Shown piece by piece: positions 27,766 to 35,456 of a stretch of 64,000 nt of DNA; the stretch's first letter is position 1, and every line of letters begins with the position of its first letter. Location of the stretch: NCBI RefSeq assembly GCF_000802245.2, contig NZ_CP021080.1, positions 5,580,001 to 5,644,000 on the forward strand, read 5' to 3'. The notes beneath the pieces were generated by a model. It ran no database searches, was not told where the DNA came from, and saw only the letters and a list, made by a program, of their open reading frames with translations. Position numbers and translations under genes: made by a program. This stretch comes from Streptomyces pluripotens (GTDB lineage Bacteria > Actinomycetota > Actinomycetes > Streptomycetales > Streptomycetaceae).

Positions 27766-28467
27766 ATGCCGTACGAACCGCCCACACACTCCGTCGAGCG
27801 CTCCCTGCGCGCTACGACCGGAGCGAAGATCATTGCCGGTGTCGACGAGGTGGGTCGTGGCGCTTGGGCCGGACCTGTCACCGTTTGCGCGGCGATCACT
27901 GGACTCCGACGGCCGCCTGAAGGGCTGACCGACTCCAAGCTGCTGACGGTCGGGCGGCGTACGCAACTGGCCGAAGTTCTGCGGACGTGGGTGACCGCCT
28001 ACGCGCTGGGGCATGCTTCTCCCGAGGAGATCGACAACTCGGGGATGACGGCCGCCCTGCGGCTGGCCGCGGTTCGCGCCCTGGACGGCCTCCCGGTCCG
28101 CCCCGACGCCGTCATCCTCGATGGGAAGCACGACTATCTCGGTGCCCCCTGGAAGGTCCGTACGGTAATCAAGGGCGATCGATCGTGCGTGGCCGTCGCG
28201 GCGGCGTCGGTGATCGCCAAGGTTCAGCGCGACAAAATGATGGCCGAACTGGGTATCGACCATGCAGACTTCGGCTTTGCGGACAACGCTGGGTATCCGT
28301 CACCCGTGCACAAGGCCGCACTGGAGAGGTGGGGTCCCACCCCGCATCACCGATTGTCGTGGGCGTATCTTGATGCGTTGCCTCAGTGGCGGCACCTCAA
28401 GAAGGCCCGCAGCTGGGCGGACGGAGGCGTTCCGGAAATCGAGGGCCAGCTCGGCTTTGATTTCTGA
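27766..28467 (+). CDS. rnhB: Ribonuclease HII
   Basis: 233 residues. Removes ribonucleotides from DNA and RNA primers. The type-2 RNase H signature is GVDEVGRG (Asp27, Glu28), followed by DSKLL, Asp119 in [10 protein letters not shown] and the [12 protein letters not shown] helix. The C-terminal [11 protein letters not shown]...HRLSW is typical. No Shine-Dalgarno sequence; TAGTCT ends 9 nt before the ATG. It is followed directly by an uncharacterised gene on the same strand. Confidence 0.95.
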   Translation: MPYEPPTHSVERSLRATTGAKIIAGVDEVGRGAWAGPVTVCAAITGLRRPPEGLTDSKLLTVGRRTQLAEVLRTWVTAYALGHASPEEIDNSGMTAALRLAAVRALDGLPVRPDAVILDGKHDYLGAPWKVRTVIKGDRSCVAVAAASVIAKVQRDKMMAELGIDHADFGFADNAGYPSPVHKAALERWGPTPHHRLSWAYLDALPQWRHLKKARSWADGGVPEIEGQLGFDF

Positions 28468-28535
28468 CGGTTCCGCTCGCACTCATGTGCCACCCGGTCA
28501 TCCGTGCCGCACCAATGTTTGATAAAAATCAACTC

Positions 28536-29159
28536 ATGCCTCTCATTCCCGAGGAGCCTCAGATTCACGAGAGTGCCCAGGGTCCCCGCGCCACACCGGC
28601 CAGCGGCCGCACCGCGCCGACCCCTCGCCCCGTACCTGGCCCCCGACCCGCGGCTCCGTCCCGCCCCGGTCGACCGGGCCCCATGCGGCCCACGCCGCCA
28701 ACGCAGCGTACGCCGCGTGACACGGCCAAGCCGGGCCCGACCAGTCCGATTGCGCCTGCCGCCGCGGCCAAACCGCAGATCCAGCTGATCCCGGCCTCTG
28801 CTGGGGGCGCGCTCGACGCCGCCGAAGAGGCAGTCGACCTGCTGCTGGACTCGGGTCGTGCCCCCGAAGACGTCCTCGTGATCACCACGGGTGCCCAGCA
28901 CCCGTGGGCCGAGCACGAGCTGTCCTTCGGAGAAGCCTCCTATTGGGCGCAGCACGACGCAGGCGACGATGTCTTCTACACAGATGCCGCCGTCGCCTCT
29001 CGAGCCGCGTCCCGCTCCGTGGTCGTCGTGGCCGTCAACGGAGGACCCGCGTCTGCCGCTGCCGCCGTCCTTCCCCTGGCACACTCCAGGGCCGGTGCGC
29101 TGCTGATCGTCTGCGGTGACCCCCAACAGATCAACTCGGTGCTGGGCGCCGGCGTCTGA
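28536..29159 (+). CDS. Uncharacterised protein downstream of rnhB
   Basis: About 207 residues: a Pro/Arg/Thr-rich disordered first half and a folded C-terminal half (AKPQIQLIPASAGG... VLVITTGAQHPW ... SVVVVAVNGGP ... LLIVCGDPQQI) that weakly recalls the C-terminal part of UvrD-like helicase domains. I do not assign a function. Upstream in-frame ATGs at 28515 and 28485 are alternative starts. None has a ribosome site, but an AT-rich tract gataaaaatc (28521-28530) lies 6 nt before the chosen ATG and could be a -10. Confidence 0.6.
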   Translation: MPLIPEEPQIHESAQGPRATPASGRTAPTPRPVPGPRPAAPSRPGRPGPMRPTPPTQRTPRDTAKPGPTSPIAPAAAAKPQIQLIPASAGGALDAAEEAVDLLLDSGRAPEDVLVITTGAQHPWAEHELSFGEASYWAQHDAGDDVFYTDAAVASRAASRSVVVVAVNGGPASAAAAVLPLAHSRAGALLIVCGDPQQINSVLGAGV

Positions 29160-29624
29160 GCCGCGTCCAGCCGCTGGAGCGCTGGGTGGCCTGAAGGCCG
29201 CCGTGGCGGGTGTACGCACCGCGTAACCCTTGGCGTGCCGGGCAGTTGGCGGCCGTCCCGTTCGGCGGGGCGGCTCCCCGGTGGCTCGGGCGTGAGTGGT
29301 GGGTGCGGCGTGGCCCGTCGTGGTCCGCCATGGTGATATCGAGGACCGGAATCGGTGATGGGCTGCGCCTGCACGGTGGCGCCCGGAGCGCACCATGAGC
29401 GGATCTCGTCGGCCATCGCGTGTGATGGATCAGCCGTACGTGTAGATCGGTGTCTCGATTCCGTGCGCGACCAGGTGTCCGAGCAGCCGCCGGCCAGCTC
29501 CTCTACGGCCGGCTCCGGTCAGTGGCTCCGGTGGTTGTGTGGACGTACTGAACCGGCGCCCTGCTTCGGAGCGCCGGATCACCGCTCCGGTGGCTGTTTG
29601 GACGACCGGCCCCGTGGCCCGTTC
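29160..29624. other. Intergenic region without recognised gene
   Basis: 465 bp between two 3' ends. Small inverted repeats (ggcctgaaggcc near 29190; gccggcc... ggccggc near 29490-29515) could end transcription from both sides. No open frame is convincing. Confidence 0.4.
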
Positions 29625-30245
29625 TCAGCGGGCCGCCGCCCTGCGCAGGACTTCGGAGACAGGGCCGCCGGTGCGGGGGGCGAGCGGCGGAGCCTCCGAC
29701 AACGCGAAGGACTCCGGTGTGGAGTGGGCGTTGGGCCTGCGCCCACCGCGTCCCTCACCAAGTACCTGCCACCCCTCGTGAGTCAGTGTGATGTAGGCCC
29801 CGCACCTCAACCCGTGCAGCGTGCAGGCATCGCGCAGGCCCCACATCCAGGCGCCGTCCTCCTCCGTCCAATGCGCGTCGCCCTCACGGCAGTAGAGCAG
29901 TACAGCCGTCCGCACGGGCGTACGCCGCCGCAGGTCGTGCGGGATCACCCGGCGCAGCTGAGCCAGTAGAGCGTTGCGGAACATCCAGCCGTCGGCTGGG
30001 GCGGAACGGCGTGTGAAGGAGGCGCTGGCGCAGAGCCGTTCGTCTGGATCCAGAACGGCCACAATCGCCGTGGAGGGCTTCGGGTGATGACGGGCGTGCA
30101 GCCCGCTGACGATCTCACGGGGATTGCGGAGCAGCGGGATTCCGGCGGCGGCCCACTCCGCCGGTTCGAGCAGGCGACTGGCGGAGGCGGCGGACGCGGG
30201 CGTCGACAACGAGGCCGCCGAGGACGAGGCGAATCCGAAGGTCAC
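29625..30245 (-). CDS. Uncharacterised actinobacterial protein
   Basis: 206 residues. After a Ser/Ala-rich leader there is a folded central part (GIPLLRNPREIVSGLHARHH... STAIVAVLDPDERLCASASF... WMFRNALLAQLRRVIPHDLRRRTPVRTAVLLYCREGD) that I recognise only as a conserved hypothetical found near recQ in streptomycetes. The start is GTG 30245 with GGGAGG about 3 nt upstream. It could be transcribed after recQ (both minus, 266 bp apart). Confidence 0.65.
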   Translation of the reverse strand: MTFGFASSSAASLSTPASAASASRLLEPAEWAAAGIPLLRNPREIVSGLHARHHPKPSTAIVAVLDPDERLCASASFTRRSAPADGWMFRNALLAQLRRVIPHDLRRRTPVRTAVLLYCREGDAHWTEEDGAWMWGLRDACTLHGLRCGAYITLTHEGWQVLGEGRGGRRPNAHSTPESFALSEAPPLAPRTGGPVSEVLRRAAAR

Positions 30246-30511
30246 GTTCCTCCCTTCGGCTACGCGCCCACACTGCGGGCGAGGTCGGATTCGGGGGAGC
30301 GCGCACCGCAGCGAAGCCCAACCGGATCACGGACGGACCGTGCGGGGAGCGGATCTCAATTCTTCCTGCCGAACTGAGATGCGGCAACGAGCAATTGGCG
30401 CCACCGTCTGTTATCTGATGGTGCGAGGTTTATATCCCTACCCACAGTGTCGGCTGACGACGCCTGGAGCGTCCGTTCACCGCACGCCGACTGCCACGAC
30501 CGGCGGCGGGT

Positions 30512-32686
30512 TCAGCCCTGGACGGCGAGGACCAACGGCAACACCCCCTGCGCGCCGGACCTTCTGAGCAGACGGGCCGCGACCGCGAGGGTCCAGCCGG
30601 TCTCCGTGCGGTCGTCGACCAGCAGGATGGGACCCTGCACCTCGGCGAGCACCGATACGAGGGCGGGCGGTACCACCAACGCGCCGTCGAGGGCCTTCAG
30701 CCGTTGCGCGCTGTTGCTGCGAGGTACCCGGGGTACTTCCCCGGAGTACTCCACGGAACCGAGTAGAGGCAGGTGGCCGATCTCAGCGATCCGGGCGCCC
30801 AGGGAATGGATCAGCCGGGGCCGGGTGCGCGAGGCGACGGTGACCACCCCCACGGGTCGGGCCTGGGCGTCGGATGCACCGGAGGCCCAGCCGGCAGGGC
30901 CTCTGGCCCAGTCGGCCAGTACGTCCACCACGGCTCTCGCCACGTCGTCCGGCACGGGCGCGTCCGGCGCCCCGGAGGCGAGGAGTGGACGCAGCCGATT
31001 GCCCCAGCCGATGTCCGACAGCCGTCCCAGAGCCCGCCCCGGCGCGGCCTGTTCACCAACCGGGATTCGTCCCTTGAGATCGATACCGGCCGCCTGGAGG
31101 CCCGTCGGCCACATACGACGTGGCTCGACCTCGACTCCGGCGCGGCCCAGGTCGTTCCGGGCGGCCTCCAGCGCGGCCACGGAGGTCTCGATGGCGAAGC
31201 GTGGCCCCGCGCAGTTGTCGCAACGGCCGCACGGTGCGGCGCCCTCGTCGTCCAACTGGCGCTGCAGAAACTCCATCCGACATGCGGCGGTGGACGCGTA
31301 GGCGCGCATCGCCTGCTGCTCGGCTGCCCGCTGCCGAGCGACCCAGTCGTAGCGCTCGGCGTCGTACGACCAAGGTTCACCGGTTGCGACCCAGCCGCCC
31401 TTGACCCGCCTCACGGCTCCGTCCACGTCGAGAACCTTCAGCATGGTTTCCAGCCGTGAGCGGCGCAGGTCGACAAGGGGCTCCAGAGCAGGCAGCGACA
31501 AGGGCCTGTCGGCCTGGGCGAGGATGTCCAACGTGCACCGGACCCGATCCTCGGAGGGGAAGGCCAGTGATGCGAAGTACTGCCAGATCGCCTCGTCCTC
31601 CTTACCCGGAAGCAGCAGTACCTCGGCGTGCTCGACACCGCGACCGGCCCGGCCCACCTGCTGGTAGTAGGCGATAGGGGAGGAGGGAGAACCGAGGTGG
31701 ACCACGAAGCCCAGGTCGGGCTTGTCGAAGCCCATACCCAAGGCGGAGGTGGCCACCAGGGCCTTGACCCGGTTGGCGAGCAGATCGTCCTCGGCCTGCT
31801 GCCTTTCGGCGTTCTCCGTCCTCCCCGTGTACGAGGCGACGGTGTGCCCGTGCTGCCGCAGAAAGGCGGTGACCTCCTCGGCTGCGGCGACGGTGAGCGT
31901 GTAGACGATGCCGGAACCCGGCAGGTCGCCGAGGTGGTCGGCGAGCCAGGCCATCCGGTGTGCCGCGTCCGGCAACTGCAGTACGCCGAGGCTCAGACTC
32001 TCCCGGTCCAACGGGCCTCGCAGCACCAGGGCGTCCGAGGCGGCGCCGGTGCCCAGTTGCTCGGCGACGTCCGCGGTCACCCGAGCGTTGGCCGTCGCAG
32101 TGGTGGCCAGCACGGGCACGCCGGGCGGGAGGTCGCCGAGCACGGTGCGCAGTCGTCGGTAGTCGGGACGGAAGTCGTGGCCCCAGTCGGAGATGCAGTG
32201 GGCCTCGTCCACGACCAGCAGGCCGGTCGCTGCGGAGAGCTTGGGCAAGACCTGGTCACGGAAGTCGGGGTTGTTCAGGCGCTCGGGGCTGACGAGCAGG
32301 ACATCCACGCCACCCGCCTCGATTGCGGCCCGGACGTCTTCCCACTCCTCGGTGTTGGCGGAGTTGATGGTCCGGGCGCGGATACCGGCCCGGGCCGCGG
32401 CCTCCACCTGGTTGCGCATGAGCGCGATCAGGGGTGAGACGATCACGGTGGGCCCGCTCCCTCTGGCCCGCAGCAGCGAGGTCGCCACGAAGTACACCGC
32501 GGACTTGCCCCATCCCGTGCGCTGTACGACGAGAGCCCGGCGCCGGTCGGCGACCAGCGCCTCGATCGCCTGCCACTGGTCCTCGCGCAACCGGGCCGTG
32601 CCCGTGCTGTCCCCGACGAGCCTGGCCAGGACGGCGTCGGCCGCTGCTCGGAGGTCCGCGTTACTCGTGTGCTCCATGAGTTCCAT
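30512..32686 (-). CDS. recQ: RecQ-family helicase with phosphoribosyltransferase-like tail
   Basis: About 724 residues. The RecQ core is complete: QRTGWGKSAVYF (Walker A), DEAHCISDWGHDFRPDY (motif II plus the RecQ aromatic-rich loop), TATAN, YQQVGRAGRG and the zinc-binding CRMEFLQ...CGRCDNC. There is no HRDC domain. Instead the C-terminal 130 residues resemble a type I phosphoribosyltransferase, with PRPP-loop-like ILLVDDRTETGWT about 25 residues from the end. Start: ATG 32686; ATG 32677 is also possible, and the frame is open further upstream. No ribosome site is visible. Two DnaA boxes lie in the promoter region. Confidence 0.88.
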   Translation of the reverse strand: MELMEHTSNADLRAAADAVLARLVGDSTGTARLREDQWQAIEALVADRRRALVVQRTGWGKSAVYFVATSLLRARGSGPTVIVSPLIALMRNQVEAAARAGIRARTINSANTEEWEDVRAAIEAGGVDVLLVSPERLNNPDFRDQVLPKLSAATGLLVVDEAHCISDWGHDFRPDYRRLRTVLGDLPPGVPVLATTATANARVTADVAEQLGTGAASDALVLRGPLDRESLSLGVLQLPDAAHRMAWLADHLGDLPGSGIVYTLTVAAAEEVTAFLRQHGHTVASYTGRTENAERQQAEDDLLANRVKALVATSALGMGFDKPDLGFVVHLGSPSSPIAYYQQVGRAGRGVEHAEVLLLPGKEDEAIWQYFASLAFPSEDRVRCTLDILAQADRPLSLPALEPLVDLRRSRLETMLKVLDVDGAVRRVKGGWVATGEPWSYDAERYDWVARQRAAEQQAMRAYASTAACRMEFLQRQLDDEGAAPCGRCDNCAGPRFAIETSVAALEAARNDLGRAGVEVEPRRMWPTGLQAAGIDLKGRIPVGEQAAPGRALGRLSDIGWGNRLRPLLASGAPDAPVPDDVARAVVDVLADWARGPAGWASGASDAQARPVGVVTVASRTRPRLIHSLGARIAEIGHLPLLGSVEYSGEVPRVPRSNSAQRLKALDGALVVPPALVSVLAEVQGPILLVDDRTETGWTLAVAARLLRRSGAQGVLPLVLAVQG

Positions 32687-32728
32687 ACAACAGGACGGGA
32701 CCGACCAGCGGGGGGCCCAGCCCTGGGA

Positions 32729-32778
32729 TGTGGACAACTTGGACAGGCTTGTCGTGCTCCTGTCCATACTTATCCACA
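32729..32778. promoter_or_regulatory. Two DnaA boxes in recQ-DUF4192 divergent promoter
   Basis: TGTGGACAA (32729-32737, the complement of TTGTCCACA, the Streptomyces DnaA-box consensus) and TTATCCACA (32770-32778, the E. coli consensus) face each other 41 bp apart. Weaker look-alikes (TTGTCGTGC, CTGTCCATA) lie between them. Confidence 0.6.
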
Positions 32779-32818
32779 AGGGTGAGTGGAATTTTGGGAT
32801 CCGCGAGATCGTCTCCAC

Positions 32819-34363
32819 ATGACGAATCACGGCGAAACGACCGGACCATCCAAAAACGGCGACATCTCAGGACAGGAGCCGTCCGGGTACGACACACAGG
32901 TCACCCTTCGCACCCCCGCGGAGTTGGCCGACGCCCTGCCCTACCTGCTTGGTTACCGGCCCGAGGACAGCATGGTGTTGGTTGCCCTCCACGACCACGA
33001 GGGCCGCGGCAGGTTCGGCGGGCGGGCGCGCCTGGGCATCCCCGCGAGCGAGGAGGACTGGGAGGCGGCCGCACGACAACTGGCGCAGGGGCTGGTGGCT
33101 GGCAGTGAGCGGCGGCGAGGCGTCCGGCCCCAACAGATGGTGGCCTACGTCTGCCAGGAACCGGCGCCGGGAGAATCCGGGCGGGACGTCAAACGGCGAC
33201 TCGGGCGGCTGGCTCACCTGCTGCGCACCCGGTGTGGCGACCTCGGCGTTCCGGTCATCGAGGCGCTGTGCATCTCTGACGGCCACTTCTGGAGCTATTG
33301 CTGCCCGAAGGAGGGCTGCTGTCCGGAAGGGGGTACGCCGATGGGCCTTCCCGGCACCTCCGTGCTCGCCGCAGCAGCCACCTACGCCGGCATTCAGGTC
33401 CGTGGCACGCTCGGGGAAATGCGCGCCAGGCTGCGCCCCTGGGAGACCGCCGGGACGCTGGAGCAGGAGGTCGCCCTGGACACGGCCGGGACCACCTTGA
33501 TGCCCCGCATGCTCGACGAGGCGACTTGCACGGACGTGGCGGAGGAGACACTCGCCCTCACCGAGCGGATCATCCGCCGCTTCGCCGCGGCAGCGCCCGT
33601 GTCCGGCACGCATCGGGCCGACCTGCGTGACGACCGCCTGCTCCGGCACGACGAAGCGGCGGCTCTGATCTTCGGGCTCCAGGACCGCACGACCCGTGAT
33701 CAGGCGGCTGCGTGGATGGAGGGTGAGGAAGCGGGCCCCGCCCTGCGACTCTGGCGTTCCCTGGCACGCCGCTGCGTCGGTCCTTACAGCGAGCACGCAG
33801 CCGCCCCCTTGACCCTGGCCGGCTGGGTCGCCTGGTCGACGGGCGACGAGCTGGAGGCCCGCGAGGCATTGGCCATGGCATTGGGCGCGGATCCCGATTA
33901 CCTCTTCGCCCGCCTGCTGCACCAGGCCTGCAACGACGGGCTCGATCCGGAGTCGATCCGCCGGTGCCTGCGCGCGGCACGTTCGGGACACACATCGGCA
34001 CGTAGCGCAGAGCGGCCGGACCCCGTGACGCGAACGGCGAGGACTGGCCGCACGGAAACCCCGGCCCCGGTGTCCGGGCCGAGTGTCCGGGCGGAGCACG
34101 GTCGGAAGGCCGCACCTGGTGCGCGCACGCGGGTGCGGCGACAGCGTCGAGCACGTCCCGCGAATGGCGGCCGCGCCGTTCGGCCTGCAGATGCACGGCG
34201 TCGGCCGGCGAGCTCCCCTCCGTGGTCACGGGCCGCCGAGGGCTCACGATCAGGCACCCGGAACACCAGGGCCGCACGTACGCGTGCAGCGGGCACTGGC
34301 GACGACATCACCGGGGGTGCCGCGTCGGGCCGCTCGCACCGTGAGCCCGAGGGCGAGGACTGA
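32819..34363 (+). CDS. DUF4192 domain protein
   Basis: 514 residues. The N-terminal 330 residues are a DUF4192 domain (TQVTLRTPAELADALPYLLGYRPEDSMVLVAL; conserved ISDGHFWSYCC). A helical stretch follows and then a very Arg/Ala-rich disordered tail from about residue 400. DUF4192 is widespread in actinobacteria and has no known function. An in-frame GTG at 32786 behind AAGGG is an alternative start. It is divergent from recQ across the DnaA-box region. Confidence 0.75.
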   Translation: MTNHGETTGPSKNGDISGQEPSGYDTQVTLRTPAELADALPYLLGYRPEDSMVLVALHDHEGRGRFGGRARLGIPASEEDWEAAARQLAQGLVAGSERRRGVRPQQMVAYVCQEPAPGESGRDVKRRLGRLAHLLRTRCGDLGVPVIEALCISDGHFWSYCCPKEGCCPEGGTPMGLPGTSVLAAAATYAGIQVRGTLGEMRARLRPWETAGTLEQEVALDTAGTTLMPRMLDEATCTDVAEETLALTERIIRRFAAAAPVSGTHRADLRDDRLLRHDEAAALIFGLQDRTTRDQAAAWMEGEEAGPALRLWRSLARRCVGPYSEHAAAPLTLAGWVAWSTGDELEAREALAMALGADPDYLFARLLHQACNDGLDPESIRRCLRAARSGHTSARSAERPDPVTRTARTGRTETPAPVSGPSVRAEHGRKAAPGARTRVRRQRRARPANGGRAVRPADARRRPASSPPWSRAAEGSRSGTRNTRAARTRAAGTGDDITGGAASGRSHREPEGED

Positions 34364-34602
34364 GCGCCGCTCACGCGAGCACGCCCCATCGGCCGGCCGG
34401 GTGGCTACTCGTGCCCACCGGGAGCAACCCGGGCGCGCAGACGGTGGCCGGGAGGTCTGGTGCGCCGCCCGAGCCGGTCTTGACGCTGGTTGAAAGGGCC
34501 TCCGTCTGATCGTCCTCGCCGAGCGCTCCTCGCTGCGGCTGACCCGGGCCACCAGCAGCCAGGACGTCGTCCCGCTGAACTAGACGGGCTGATCGCAGCT
34601 CC

Positions 34603-35001
34603 TCAGGCAGGCTCCGGGAGCGAACCGAGATGCTCGATGACACGCTCGCGCAGAAGGAGGTACTCCTCCCAGCGGCGGGGCAGCGGGCCCGGCGGACGCT
34701 CGATGACACGAGCAGCCGTGACACTCTGTCCGTGCTGGAACTGCTCGCGCGTCAGGTCGAGTTCCACTCCACTGGGCAACCGGTTCCACCAGTGGAAGCC
34801 ATGCTGGGTCTGGTCAAGGCGCACCTCACCGACCACGAGATCGCCGCCGAAAACGTCGTTGACGATCAAGGCCGTGATGTCACAGTGCCCCCAGGCCGGG
34901 TTGCCGGGTTCCCAGTCGGCCTGGTCGTCGGGCGAGCAGGTGTCGGAGGCCCAGCTGACACGCAGGGCCTTGTCGAGAGCGAGCAGGTTCCAAGGGATCA
35001 T
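34603..35001 (-). CDS. YunG-like small protein
   Basis: 132 residues from the ATG at 35001. It contains WNLLALDKALRVSWASDTC, WGHCDITALIVNDVFGGDLV and the HWWNRLPSGVELDLTREQF signature of a small family often labelled YunG, with a conserved Cys and His that suggest a papain-like or NlpC-like fold (inference). Function unknown. No ribosome site was seen, and the frame stays open to 35091. Confidence 0.65.
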   Translation of the reverse strand: MIPWNLLALDKALRVSWASDTCSPDDQADWEPGNPAWGHCDITALIVNDVFGGDLVVGEVRLDQTQHGFHWWNRLPSGVELDLTREQFQHGQSVTAARVIERPPGPLPRRWEEYLLLRERVIEHLGSLPEPA

Positions 35002-35122
35002 GTCGCCAGCATCGCAGCCACCACTGACATGGGGCGTGGCGCAGCCGCCACAAATGGCCCGGCCTTCCCGAGCACGCACGAACCGCCGCACAGGGGACGA
35101 ATAGGAGTACTGGACGGGGAGA

Positions 35123-35308
35123 TCAACTGTCCGCCAGTAAGGACTTGAGCGGTCCGTTCACCCGGATGTCCCACTGTCCGTGGACAGAAGTTCCAGGGAT
35201 CTCGATCGAGGACGGGCGGCTGGAACCGGCGATCCTGCGCTGCCGCCCACGGCCGGGATGGTGGAGGTACGGGGGCTGGTAATCCCTGTCCGATGGGCAG
35301 GACACCAT
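35123..35308 (-). CDS. Possible small gene or gene remnant
   Basis: 61 codons from an ATG at 35308, frame open back to 35458. The end reads SSIEIPGTSVHGQWDIRVNGPLKSLLADS, which looks protein-like, but there is no ribosome site and no recognised family. The opposite strand is also open, so this could be the decayed 3' end of a lost gene. Confidence 0.3.
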   Translation of the reverse strand: MVSCPSDRDYQPPYLHHPGRGRQRRIAGSSRPSSIEIPGTSVHGQWDIRVNGPLKSLLADS

Positions 35309-35456
35309 GACCGTGACCTGGACGAGTCCTTGCCCGTTCAATCCGCGTGGCGAAAGTACCCGGACGGGCTCTGCCACCCACACGTTTCGTCCCCCGGTGA
35401 GTCCCACCGGCCGCCCAGCACGACCTAGGTGCCCCGAGCGCAGAAGAAGCCACCCC

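Noticed and set aside
34494..34583. Plus-strand stretch reading like a protein C-terminus (KGLRLIVLAERSS...)
   Set aside because: In-frame stop at 34491-34493 leaves only about 29 codons, with no start and no recognised family.
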